Positions 54,951-63,272 of a stretch of 64,000 nucleotides of DNA are shown here, piece by piece (within the stretch, counting starts at the first letter, position 1; each line of letters starts with the position of its first letter). Under the pieces are notes generated by a model. That model was given only the letters and a program-made list of their open reading frames with translations. It was not told where the DNA came from and did not search any database. Source of the stretch: an uncultured Erysipelotrichaceae bacterium (GTDB taxonomy: Bacteria > Bacillota_I > Bacilli_A > RFN20 > CAG-826); contig CADAXQ010000002.1 in assembly GCA_902791935.1 (NCBI GenBank), positions 1 to 64,000 on the forward strand, given 5' to 3'. Both the position numbers and the translations under genes were made by a program.

Positions 54951-56416
54951 AAATTGCCCTCCTTTGGATTCCGGACGCTAAGTTCGGCTAAACCACTTGC
55001 TCTTTCAAAGGCAGCCGCCAACTGGAAGAGTAACGTTTCCTGGAATGCGCCTGTCATGAAGTTGACTCCTAACGGAAGTCCGTTTTCAAAGCCAAGCGGC
55101 AACGTGATCGAAGGAAGACCGGCGAAGTTTCCTAAGCAAAGATGGTTATCCGCCATCAAGTATTCATCGGATAAGCGGTCGCTCGATTGATCGAAACGCG
55201 GCGCAACACTCGGCGCAGCCGCCAAATAAATCGCATCATGATCCTTTAAGATCGCATTGACGCTTTCCACAATCTTCGCGCGGTTCCGTTGAGCCCGTAA
55301 GAACAGCTCTTCCTGGTTCTCCCGCATCAAGCAATAAGAACCAATCACAAAACGGCGTTTGATTAATTCCGAGAAGCCTTCGTTTCTCGCGTTGAACATG
55401 ACCTCTTGATAAGTCTTGCCACCGCGATAGGGGCCAAACTTAATGCCGTCAAGATTGGCATCATTCGAAGTTGCTTCGGCGCAAGAGATGACCATGTAGG
55501 TCGGATATAACGATTCAAGCAACGTGGAGTCCATCGAAACAAAATCGATGATGGCACCTTGCTCTTTTAAAACATCTAATGAATGGTTGAACGCTTTCAG
55601 TAACGTTTCATCCGCTAACGAGTCATAGATTTCCTGAATGACGGCAATCTTTTTGCCAGCAATTGGTTCATTCATCTTCGATTCGTACTTCTCTACCGGA
55701 CGTGTCGAAGAAGTCGAGTCATTCTCGTCTCTTCCGGCTAATACGTCGAGCAATACGGCTGCACTATAAACATCGCGCGTGAAATAACCGACATGGTCCA
55801 AAGAAGGGGCGAATGGGAATAACCCATAACGGGAAATCCGTCCCCAAGTCGGTTTCGTGCCGACTAAACCCGCAAACGAAGCTGGTTTTCGAACAGAGTC
55901 GCCCGTATCAGAGCCTAAGGCAAACGGCACAATACCGTCAGCAACGGAAACGGCGCTTCCACAAGAAGAACCACCGATTTCATGTTGGTGCGAAGGATCA
56001 TAGGGGTTATAGGTAATGCCTAAATGGCCCGTTGTACCCGTGCCACCCATGGCAAGTTCGTCCATGGTAGCCTTCGCAATCATAACGGCCTTGGCGTCTT
56101 TTAATTTTTGAATGACGGTTGCATCAAAAACTGGCACATAGCCATTCAAGATATTGCTTGAGGCAGTCGTAGGAATGCCTTTGGTTGAGAAGTTATCCTT
56201 CGCGACATACGGGATACCCCAAAGCGGATTGTCCGCTTCTGGTTCAGTTAAAGTGGCTGCAAACGCTAACGCGCCTTCTTCGTTAATGTACTCAAAGGCG
56301 TTATCGGAATTGGCTTTTGCTCGCGCAATGGCTTCTTTCGTTAATTCGAGTGGCGTGGTCTTTTTCTCCACCAAGGCTTGGTGAAGTTCTGCCAAAGAAA
56401 GATCGAGCATGTCCAT
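54947..56416 (-). CDS. gatA: Aspartyl/glutamyl-tRNA amidotransferase subunit A
   Basis: 489 residues. Amidase-signature catalytic set: Lys in PYVAKDNFSTKG, the cis-Ser in GGSSCGSAVSVADG, and the nucleophile region GSDTGDSVRKPASF. The usual bacterial motif is GSDTGGSIRQPA; the GDSxRKPA form is, as far as I recall, found in Mollicutes-related lineages. The enzyme releases ammonia from glutamine for GatB. It overlaps gatC by one base and gatB by four. Confidence 0.97.
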   Translation of the reverse strand: MDMLDLSLAELHQALVEKKTTPLELTKEAIARAKANSDNAFEYINEEGALAFAATLTEPEADNPLWGIPYVAKDNFSTKGIPTTASSNILNGYVPVFDATVIQKLKDAKAVMIAKATMDELAMGGTGTTGHLGITYNPYDPSHQHEIGGSSCGSAVSVADGIVPFALGSDTGDSVRKPASFAGLVGTKPTWGRISRYGLFPFAPSLDHVGYFTRDVYSAAVLLDVLAGRDENDSTSSTRPVEKYESKMNEPIAGKKIAVIQEIYDSLADETLLKAFNHSLDVLKEQGAIIDFVSMDSTLLESLYPTYMVISCAEATSNDANLDGIKFGPYRGGKTYQEVMFNARNEGFSELIKRRFVIGSYCLMRENQEELFLRAQRNRAKIVESVNAILKDHDAIYLAAAPSVAPRFDQSSDRLSDEYLMADNHLCLGNFAGLPSITLPLGFENGLPLGVNFMTGAFQETLLFQLAAAFERASGLAELSVRNPKEGNL

Positions 56417-56712
56417 TAGCCTACCACCTTCGGGAGTTTAATCTGCCCGTCTTGTTTGTTCCCGGCGTTCTTGAGCGCTTCTTCGCGTGTCAATGGAGCC
56501 ACAGGAACATCTTCCCGTAAGTAGGAAGTCGTGCAGTCAAAAGGGAACGTCATCGGTTCATAGTTTCCTAAATCCGGAATTTCCCCGATGATGGCCATCT
56601 GCTTGGTGAGGATTTTAAATTCGCCCATCAAAGTGTCGTATTGTTCGTCTGACATCGTGAAGAGCAGACGATTGGCGGCATCTTGTAGGACCTCTTTTGT
56701 GATCGTTTTCAT
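56416..56712 (-). CDS. gatC: Aspartyl/glutamyl-tRNA amidotransferase subunit C
   Basis: 98 residues, normal size. The N-terminal helix region (TKEVLQDAANRLLFTMSDEQYDTL) and the C-terminal REDVPVAPLTREEALKNAGNKQDGQIKLPKVV are characteristic; the LREDxV motif wraps between GatA and GatB. The start codon follows an AAGG site just after a hairpin with a T-tract that separates this trio from rpiB. Confidence 0.93.
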   Translation of the reverse strand: MKTITKEVLQDAANRLLFTMSDEQYDTLMGEFKILTKQMAIIGEIPDLGNYEPMTFPFDCTTSYLREDVPVAPLTREEALKNAGNKQDGQIKLPKVVG

Positions 56713-56723
56713 AAGCGTTACCT

Positions 56724-56751
56724 TAAAAAGGTTACCACTTCTTAGTGGTAA
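56724..56751 (-). terminator. Terminator or attenuator between rpiB and gatC
   Basis: Perfect 8-bp stem TTACCACT/AGTGGTAA with a 4-base loop (56732-56751), followed on the minus strand by CCTTTTTAAGG. It lies inside an otherwise continuous gene run, 16 bases after the rpiB stop and just before the gatC ribosome site. Confidence 0.7.
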
Positions 56752-56766
56752 TAAGAAGACAGAAGC

Positions 56767-57213
56767 CTAGGCGTTTTCTTTTTCTAGCGCCATGATTTTG
56801 GCAACGCGTGCCGTATGACGTCCTCCTTCAAAGGGGGTGGTCAAAAATAAATCCACGCGTGGCATGACTTCTTCAGGGGTCATGAAGCGGCCAGCAAAGG
56901 CGATCATATTCGCATCGTTATGTTGGCGAAGCAATCCAGAAACCGCATCGTTATAGCCGATGCCGCAACGCACGCCTTTGATTTTGTTCGCGGCCATGGA
57001 GATACCTTCGGCCGAACCACAGCACACAATGCCAAAGCGGGCTTTTCCAGAAACTACGTCTCTCCCCACGGCAGCACCATAATCGGGATAATCCACCCGT
57101 TCTTCAGAATGCGTGCCTTCATCGAGCACTTCATAGCCTTTTTCTAACAAATGAGCTTTGATGGCTTCTTTTAAAGCAAAGCCCGCATGATCTGAACCGA
57201 TAGCGATTTTCAT
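56767..57213 (-). CDS. rpiB: Ribose-5-phosphate isomerase B
   Basis: 148 residues from the ATG at 57213 (GGAGGTAAC upstream, overlapping the sua5 stop as ATGA); the ATG five codons before lies on the ribosome site. Signature IAIGSDHAGFALKEAIKAHL, DEGTHSEERVDYPDYG, and the GIVCCGSAEGISMAANK loop with the catalytic Cys (of the CGTG-like turn; here CGSAEG). It interconverts ribose 5-phosphate and ribulose 5-phosphate, so it would also process the D-ribulose 5-phosphate made by the arabinose route upstream in this window. Confidence 0.93.
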   Translation of the reverse strand: MKIAIGSDHAGFALKEAIKAHLLEKGYEVLDEGTHSEERVDYPDYGAAVGRDVVSGKARFGIVCCGSAEGISMAANKIKGVRCGIGYNDAVSGLLRQHNDANMIAFAGRFMTPEEVMPRVDLFLTTPFEGGRHTARVAKIMALEKENA

Positions 57214-57824
57214 TTTGTTACCTCCCATACCGCTTTTACGTTGTCAAAGGATAATGCCCCTTGCCGCACCAATGTCAGTTGATTGTCTTTTGATAAGTCG
57301 ACGATGGTCGTCGGAATTTTAGAAACGCATTGCCCTTTGACAATGCCGCCAATCTTGCCGTCGAAATAACGCAATGCCTCTTCATACGTTCTTGAGGTTG
57401 GCTGTCCAGAAAGATTGGCCGATGTCAATAAGCACGGAACACCGACTTCGTGAAGCAAACGCGAAACATAAGGATCGTCGGGAATACGGACACCGACAAC
57501 ACCAGTACCTAGCGTAACGTGCCAAGGCAAAGTGTTTTTTGCTTTCACTAAGACGGTGAGTTGACCAGGCAAGAACTTTTCCATGACCGCTTTGGCACGC
57601 TTATCAATTTCCAGATATGGCAAAGCGGAAGCAAGACAGTCAAACGCCAAAGCAAATGGCTTATCGGGATTGCGATTCTTGGTGGCAACCAGGCGGTCAA
57701 ATGCCGCTTTGCTATCCGCTCTTACAGCCAGGCCATAAACTGTCTCCGTCGGCAAGGCAAGCACCTCCCCATTTTGTAGGACTTTTACCGGCCCTTTAAA
57801 ATTCGAAGTATCGAAATATTCCAT
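57210..57824 (-). CDS. Threonylcarbamoyl-AMP synthase (Sua5/YwlC/TsaC family)
   Basis: 204 residues. Conserved features: GEVLALPTETVYGLAV, the basic RNPDKPFALAF, KFLPGQLTVLVK, VGVRIPDDPYVSRLL and LLTSANLSGQPT. It forms threonylcarbamoyl-AMP from threonine, bicarbonate and ATP for t6A modification of tRNA. The size is that of the single-domain TsaC form, without the Sua5 C-terminal domain. It lies 20 bases after prmC and overlaps rpiB. Confidence 0.93.
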   Translation of the reverse strand: MEYFDTSNFKGPVKVLQNGEVLALPTETVYGLAVRADSKAAFDRLVATKNRNPDKPFALAFDCLASALPYLEIDKRAKAVMEKFLPGQLTVLVKAKNTLPWHVTLGTGVVGVRIPDDPYVSRLLHEVGVPCLLTSANLSGQPTSRTYEEALRYFDGKIGGIVKGQCVSKIPTTIVDLSKDNQLTLVRQGALSFDNVKAVWEVTK

Positions 57825-57844
57825 GTAAAACCCCTCTCTTTTGG

Positions 57845-58693
57845 TTATTCTTCGTAGACAAATAAGAAACGATCAAATCCATTCAAATCCTTCTCAAATC
57901 GATATTCAGGATGCTTCATATATTGATGAATTAGCCCTTCTAGCCAGTCTTTTAAATCCGGTGAGATTTCAAAGACCATCAAGATGTCTCCTGACTTTAC
58001 TTTTGGGTAATCGCGGAATATCGATTCATAGACCGAGCGCGCTGGATCTAACCATAACGCCGAGGCAGGTTCATAACGACGTACGGATTCTTGCGCATCT
58101 TTCGGATCCAGGATGTAAGGCGGATTCGAAACGATGATATCTAGGTTCGTCTTGTTTTCAATATAAGGCTTTAAGGCATCGCCTTGGAACGTCTGAACAT
58201 TCATATGCTGGTCATGAAAGTTTTTCTTGGCAACCGCTAACGCTGCCGAAGAAATATCACTCGCGGCAAATAACCAGTTCGGGAACGATTGATGAAGTGC
58301 GATGGGGATACACCCACTTCCGGTTCCAACATCCCCGCAAACGAGATAATTCCTGGGGTCATAATAGTTCCCAATCTCTTCGGTTAATTTGGCGACTAAT
58401 TCTTCGGTTTCACCCCGGGGAATTAACACATTTTCATCCACGTATAGTGGAATGCCTAAGAAATCGGCTTGATGCAAGATGTATTCCACGGGCATGTCAT
58501 CGTCAATTAAGCGGCGGCATTGTTGCTGAAATAACGCATAATGTTTCATCGGTTCATCTTGATGCATTAACACATCAATGTGCTCCGCGAAACCTTCATT
58601 ATGCATGACTAAAAGACGAAGATCGTTGGTGGTTACTCCTTTGTCTTTTCCATAAGCATAAGCGGCATGCATGGCTTCAGCGATGGTTGGCAT
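57845..58693 (-). CDS. prmC: Peptide chain release factor N5-glutamine methyltransferase
   Basis: 282 residues. Substrate-recognition N-terminal domain, then the SAM-binding VCGDVGTGSGCIPIAL and the NPPYI catalytic motif (IIVSNPPYIL). The LIPRGETEELV motif is typical of PrmC. It methylates the Gln of the GGQ motif in release factors, including the RF1 encoded just upstream, whose 3' end it overlaps by 17 bases. Confidence 0.95.
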   Translation of the reverse strand: MPTIAEAMHAAYAYGKDKGVTTNDLRLLVMHNEGFAEHIDVLMHQDEPMKHYALFQQQCRRLIDDDMPVEYILHQADFLGIPLYVDENVLIPRGETEELVAKLTEEIGNYYDPRNYLVCGDVGTGSGCIPIALHQSFPNWLFAASDISSAALAVAKKNFHDQHMNVQTFQGDALKPYIENKTNLDIIVSNPPYILDPKDAQESVRRYEPASALWLDPARSVYESIFRDYPKVKSGDILMVFEISPDLKDWLEGLIHQYMKHPEYRFEKDLNGFDRFLFVYEE

Positions 58694-59774
58694 CTTGTTG
58701 CTCGCTTTCGAGGAGTTTTTGCTCCTGATCGTAATGAATTAACGCATCGATGATGGGTTCGAGTTCCCCTTCCATCACGCGGTCTAACGTGTTGGTCGTA
58801 AAGCCGATACGATGGTCAGTCACCCGGTTTTGCGGATAGTTATAGGTCCGGATCTTTTCACTTCGTTCGCCCGTCCCGACTTTGAGTTTCCGTTCGTTAT
58901 CCCGCGCGGCATCTTCTTTCGATTGGTAATAATCTTTGACTTTGGCCCGAATCATTCGCATACAGATTTCTTTGTTTTGCAACTGGGCTTTTTCCGTTTG
59001 GCACGAGACGACAATTCCCGTTGGAATATGGGTAATTCTTACGGCCGATTCGGTTTTATTCACGTTCTGACCGCCGGCGCCTTGGGAACGATATGTGTCA
59101 ATCTTTAAATCGGCAGGATTGATTTTGACGTCGACTTCTTCGGCTTCCGGCATGACCAAAACCGTTGCGGTAGAAGTATGAATTCGGCCAGAGGCTTCCG
59201 TCTTTGGCACTCGTTGCACCCGATGGGCACCGCTTTCGAATTTTAGCTTCGAATAAACGTTCTCCCCTTGCACCATGAAAGAAACATAGGAATAGCCACC
59301 TGCGGCCCCTTCTTCTCCATCGATGTATTTGAGTTTCCAGCCCTGCCCTTCGCAATAACGGGTATACATGCGGAACAAATCCCCGGCAAAAAGGTTGGCT
59401 TCATCGCCACCGACTGCACCGCGGATTTCCACGATGATGTTCTTCGAATCATTCGGATCGACCGGAATCAAAAGAACTTTAAACCGTTCTTCCATCTCCT
59501 CCATGCTCTTTAACATCGTCTTGCGTTCTTCTTTCATTGCTTCTGCAAGGTCAGGATCGCCGCTTTCGATTAACGCTAAGGCGTCTTTCGCGTCTTGCTC
59601 GGTTTTTAAATACGTCCGATAAAGCTCATAAGGTTCATCCAAAGAAGCGCGTTCCTTGGTTAACGCCGTTAAATGAGCAATATCGTTTTCAATGGCAGGA
59701 TCGGCTAATTCAGCATCAATTTCTTCGTGCCGTTTTAGTAACGTATCCAACCGTTTTCGCATGCTTTCTTCCAT
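58677..59774 (-). CDS. prfA: Peptide chain release factor 1
   Basis: 365 residues. It contains the catalytic GAGGQNVNKTESAVR (GGQ at about 235), the domain-2 codon-recognition region, and GERSEKIRTYNYPQNRVTDHRIG. It releases finished proteins at UAA and UAG. The ATG at 59774 is preceded by AAAGG; an ATG four codons later is preceded by GGAAG and is equally possible. First gene of the run prfA-prmC-sua5-rpiB. A candidate promoter (TTGAAG, 18 bases, TAGACT) lies about 40-70 bases upstream. Confidence 0.97.
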   Translation of the reverse strand: MEESMRKRLDTLLKRHEEIDAELADPAIENDIAHLTALTKERASLDEPYELYRTYLKTEQDAKDALALIESGDPDLAEAMKEERKTMLKSMEEMEERFKVLLIPVDPNDSKNIIVEIRGAVGGDEANLFAGDLFRMYTRYCEGQGWKLKYIDGEEGAAGGYSYVSFMVQGENVYSKLKFESGAHRVQRVPKTEASGRIHTSTATVLVMPEAEEVDVKINPADLKIDTYRSQGAGGQNVNKTESAVRITHIPTGIVVSCQTEKAQLQNKEICMRMIRAKVKDYYQSKEDAARDNERKLKVGTGERSEKIRTYNYPQNRVTDHRIGFTTNTLDRVMEGELEPIIDALIHYDQEQKLLESEQQDANHR

Positions 59775-59881
59775 CGTAATGCCATGCCTTTCTCTTTTTA
59801 CTTCTCCTATAGTCTAATGAAGAGAACAAGGTTCCTTCAAATAATTTCCATCAAAAGGGCTTTCAAAAACCATGTTCTAAC

Positions 59882-59910
59882 TAGTTAGAAAGGGGTCTAT
59901 CGGGTATAAT
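59882..59910 (+). promoter_or_regulatory. Promoter of the dnaX operon
   Basis: Consensus -10 TATAAT (59905-59910), 17-base spacer and a weak -35 TAGTTA (59882-59887). The start is about 12 bases before the ATG at 59929, with GCGGGT as a poor ribosome site. Confidence 0.65.
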
Positions 59911-59928
59911 GACAAGCGGGTAACGAAT

Positions 59929-61725
59929 ATGTCTTATAAAGCGCTCTATTTGAAGTATCGTCCGCAGACTTTTGAAGAAGTCGCCGGACAAGAAGCGATT
60001 GTTCGCACATTAAAAAATGCTTTGGCCAATGACAAATTGGCCCATGCTTATTTATTTGCTGGTCCAAGAGGAACGGGCAAAACTACGATGGCGCGTCTTT
60101 TAGCAAAGGCGCTAGATTGCTCCGAAGGAATCGGGCATCAATGCAACCACTGCGAAAACTGCGTGGCCATCACCGAAGGCACGCATCCGGATGTCATTGA
60201 AATCGACGCAGCCTCAAATAACGGGGTGGATCAGGTGCGGGAACTCATTGAAAAAGTGAACTATGCCCCGATTAAAGGCCGGTATAAGGTTTATATCATC
60301 GATGAAGTCCACATGATGACCGATGCGGCATTCAATGCCTTATTAAAGACCATTGAGGAACCGCCAGAGCGAGTCATCTTCATTCTTTGCACCACGGAAC
60401 CTTATAAAGTCTTGCCAACGATCCTTTCACGTTGCCAACGTTTTGACTTTGGAAAGATCCCTGAAGAAGAGATGAAGGCAAAACTTGCTGACATCTTACA
60501 AAAAGAAGGCGTCAGCTTCGACGAAAAGAGCTTGCCTTTGATTGTTCGTCTTGCCGATGGCGGCATGCGGGATGCGTTATCGATCCTTGACCAAGTCATC
60601 GCCTATTCGGGTTCTTCGTTACACCAAGAAGATGTCCTAGCGATGTTCGGTTTGGCCTCCGATGAAGAGAAAATCGACTTATTGGTCTCCTTAAAGAAAG
60701 GCGATGTCTCTAGAGTTGTTGGAAAATCCGAAGCCTATCTTGCTTCAGGCATCGATATCCGCCGCTTAGTCTCCGAACTCATTGGTTTCTTAAAAGACCT
60801 CTTAATTTATGAAAAAACGAAGACGCCGGCTTTAATGGATAGTTTGAACGAACAAGAAGCTCGTGAATTATCCCGTTCGTTAGGTCCAAAAGATTGCAAC
60901 CGCATGTTACAAAAATTGGTCGCAACACAAAACGATTTTAAGAATGTCTCGGACATCCGCGCTTTGTTCGAACTCGCCTTGCTTCAAATGGCAACCGATT
61001 CAAACGACGACGAGCCTGTTAAAGTGGCACCCGTCATCGCAAAACCCGAGCCTAAGCCTGAACCAAAACCTGAGCCGAAGTCAGAGCCAAAGCCGGAGCC
61101 AAAGACGGAAGTAAAACCAGAGCCTAAGCCAGCGCCCGCTCCGAAAGTCGAAGAAAAACCAATCGAGGACGCCCCAGATTGGTTATTGGCTGAAGACCGT
61201 CCAATCGAAGAAAGCAAGCCGAAAGCGTCAGAAGCGAAGCCTGCCCCTACGCCGAAGCCACAGCCAGTTACCCCCATTGATACGTCGAGCATCACACGTC
61301 CAAATATTGCCACGAGTGGTACCGCATTCCATCTTGAAGATGACCAACTCTTCTCCATCATGGTGCTTGCCAATCGAAACGAACGGACGGAACTGGTGAA
61401 GAACTGGGACCGTTTAGACCCGTTACGGCTCGATCCGAAGTTTGGCGCTTTAGCCAGCTTGCTTTACGAAGGAAAACCTTATGCTCTTTCAGCAGAAGCC
61501 ATGATTCTCTCATATCGTTTCACGACGAAGGCGGAATTGGCAAACCTCGTAGCGAATCAAGAACCACTCGAGCAATTAGCCGCCACCTTAATTGGGAGAA
61601 AAGTATTTATCTATGCGATTGACCCCGATGTGCAGACGAGAGTGCGTGGCATCTACTTCTCAAAGATGCAATTAGGAAAATTGCCAAAACGCGATGAAGT
61701 GAAACTCGTCTTACCGAAAATCTAA
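59929..61725 (+). CDS. dnaX: DNA polymerase III subunit tau/gamma
   Basis: 598 residues. Walker A GPRGTGKTT (45-53), a zinc module with four Cys (CSEGIGHQCNHCENC), YIIDEVHMM, the Lys/Glu-rich sensor 1 loop and LSRCQRF, all as in clamp-loader DnaX. Residues about 365-455 are a low-complexity Pro-Lys-Glu linker (PEPKPEPK repeats, 61045-61130). A C-terminal tau-type domain follows, presumably binding the polymerase. I see no slippery site, so a separate gamma product is not indicated. First gene of the dnaX-ebfC-recR-tmk-holB operon. Confidence 0.97.
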   Translation: MSYKALYLKYRPQTFEEVAGQEAIVRTLKNALANDKLAHAYLFAGPRGTGKTTMARLLAKALDCSEGIGHQCNHCENCVAITEGTHPDVIEIDAASNNGVDQVRELIEKVNYAPIKGRYKVYIIDEVHMMTDAAFNALLKTIEEPPERVIFILCTTEPYKVLPTILSRCQRFDFGKIPEEEMKAKLADILQKEGVSFDEKSLPLIVRLADGGMRDALSILDQVIAYSGSSLHQEDVLAMFGLASDEEKIDLLVSLKKGDVSRVVGKSEAYLASGIDIRRLVSELIGFLKDLLIYEKTKTPALMDSLNEQEARELSRSLGPKDCNRMLQKLVATQNDFKNVSDIRALFELALLQMATDSNDDEPVKVAPVIAKPEPKPEPKPEPKSEPKPEPKTEVKPEPKPAPAPKVEEKPIEDAPDWLLAEDRPIEESKPKASEAKPAPTPKPQPVTPIDTSSITRPNIATSGTAFHLEDDQLFSIMVLANRNERTELVKNWDRLDPLRLDPKFGALASLLYEGKPYALSAEAMILSYRFTTKAELANLVANQEPLEQLAATLIGRKVFIYAIDPDVQTRVRGIYFSKMQLGKLPKRDEVKLVLPKI

Positions 61726-61748
61726 AGAAAAGGAGATATCTAAATCTT

Positions 61749-62054
61749 ATGAATCAAATGCAACAAATGCTCATGCAAGCGCAACGCATGCAACGCGAAT
61801 TACAAAAGGCGCATGAAGCGTTAGAGCAAAAAGAATTTGTCGTTGAAAAAGCGGGCTTGGTGAAAGTCACGTTAACCGGGGACCGCAAAGTGAAATCCTT
61901 AGAAATCACACCTGACGCTTTAACGGCCGATGATGCCGAGATGATTCAAGACACCATTGTGGCTGCCATCAACGAAGCGTTAGAGCAAATTCAAGAAGCC
62001 AACGACAAGATTGACGAAGAAATCACCGGCCGGAAAGGTGGCATGGGATTCTAA
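61749..62054 (+). CDS. YbaB/EbfC family nucleoid-associated protein
   Basis: 101 residues. Helical N-terminus MNQMQQMLMQAQRMQRELQK and the family sequence GLVKVTLTGDRKVKSLEI. The protein forms a dimeric DNA-binding clamp. Start ATG 61749 with AAAGGAG upstream at 14 bases. It lies between dnaX and recR, its normal place in Bacillota, and its stop overlaps the recR start (TAATG). Confidence 0.95.
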   Translation: MNQMQQMLMQAQRMQRELQKAHEALEQKEFVVEKAGLVKVTLTGDRKVKSLEITPDALTADDAEMIQDTIVAAINEALEQIQEANDKIDEEITGRKGGMGF

Positions 62055-62647
62055 TGAAAGAACTCCCTTCGTTACAAGCTTTAATCGATTCGTTTGGCAA
62101 ATTACCTGGCGTCGGTGTGAAAAGCGCTGAACGGATGGCGTATGCCGTCCTTTCGTGGTCCGCGGAAGACCGAAGTGAATTTGCCAAAGCGCTTCAAGAC
62201 GTGAGTCAAAAAGTCCACCGCTGCCCAATCTGCGGTCTTTATACCGAAGACGAAAAATGCGAAATTTGCCAAGACCCTACTCGCGACCAAAGCGTGCTTT
62301 GTGTGGTGAATGAGCCAAAAGACGCCGTCGCCATTGAAAAAATGAATCGTTTCCATGGCCTATACCATGTTTTAGGTGGCGTCATTAATGTCACGAAAGG
62401 CATTGGCGCGGATGCTTTAGCGATTGATCCGTTACTTCATCGTGTCGAAGAAGGCCATATCCAAGAAGTGATTTTGGCCACCAACCCAACCGTTGATGGG
62501 GAAACCACTGCCTTATTCGTGGCGAAGTTATTAGAAGGCAAAGTCAATGTCACCCGCTTAGGTTATGGTTTGCCAATGGGTTCGGCACTGGACTACACCG
62601 ATTCTTTGACGTTAGCGAAAGCCTTTGAAGGCAGAAAGAAGATTTAA
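62054..62647 (+). CDS. recR: Recombination mediator RecR
   Basis: 197 residues. N-terminal helix-hairpin-helix (FGKLPGVGVKSAERMAY), the C4 zinc finger CPICGLYTEDEKCEIC (about 57-72), a Toprim domain (LCVVNEPKDAVAIEK...) and the C-terminal VTRLGYGLPMGSALDYTD. It acts with RecF/RecO to load RecA on gapped DNA. Overlaps ebfC by one base; tmk starts one base after its stop. Confidence 0.97.
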   Translation: MKELPSLQALIDSFGKLPGVGVKSAERMAYAVLSWSAEDRSEFAKALQDVSQKVHRCPICGLYTEDEKCEICQDPTRDQSVLCVVNEPKDAVAIEKMNRFHGLYHVLGGVINVTKGIGADALAIDPLLHRVEEGHIQEVILATNPTVDGETTALFVAKLLEGKVNVTRLGYGLPMGSALDYTDSLTLAKAFEGRKKI

Positions 62648-62648
62648 T

Positions 62649-63272
62649 ATGTTCATCACATTCGAAGGCGGTGAAGGATCGGGGAAAACGACCTGCATTC
62701 AAAAAGTTGTCGCCCATTTGCAAAACGAACATTACGATGTCGTCTTAACAAGAGAACCAGGCGGAACCCCCATCTCCGAAGAAATCCGGAATGTCATCTT
62801 AGATAAAAAGAATACCGACATGGATCCGAGAACGGAGGCGTTACTTTATGCCGCCTCGCGTCGGCAACACATCGTGGAGAAGATTCTTCCTGCCTTAAAA
62901 GCGGGCAAGATTGTGATTTCCGACCGATTCTTAGACTCTTCTTTAGCCTATCAAGGCGGAGCAAGAGGACTTGGCATCGATACGATTTACCAAGTGAATC
63001 AGTACGCAACCGAAGGCTTAGAACCAGATGTTACCTTCTTTTTTGACATCGATCCCGAAGAAGGTCTAGCCCGGATTGCGAAAAACGCTGGTCGTGAGGT
63101 AAACCGCTTAGACGTCGAAGCGTTAGCGTTTCACCAAAAAGTCCGGGCTGCTTTCCAAGCGATTGCGAAGCAGAATCCCAAACGAATCGTGACCATTGAT
63201 GCTTCCAAAAGTGCGGAAGAAGTTTATGAAACCGTGCTTCACGAAATTGAAAAGAGACTGAAGAAAGCATGA
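62649..63272 (+). CDS. tmk: Thymidylate kinase
   Basis: 207 residues from the ATG at 62649; upstream in-frame starts lie within recR. P-loop FEGGEGSGKTT (5-15), TREPGGTPISEEIR, the DRF-type motif ISDRFLDSSLAYQGGARGLG and a lid region. It phosphorylates dTMP to dTDP. The stop overlaps the start of holB (ATGA). The ribosome site is weak (AAGAAG), which suggests translational coupling to recR. Confidence 0.95.
   Translation: MFITFEGGEGSGKTTCIQKVVAHLQNEHYDVVLTREPGGTPISEEIRNVILDKKNTDMDPRTEALLYAASRRQHIVEKILPALKAGKIVISDRFLDSSLAYQGGARGLGIDTIYQVNQYATEGLEPDVTFFFDIDPEEGLARIAKNAGREVNRLDVEALAFHQKVRAAFQAIAKQNPKRIVTIDASKSAEEVYETVLHEIEKRLKKA

Noticed and set aside
59929-61725. Programmed frameshift in dnaX giving a gamma product
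   Set aside because: No A-rich slippery heptamer followed by a hairpin is visible near the Pro-Lys-Glu linker, and a single frame covers the full tau length.
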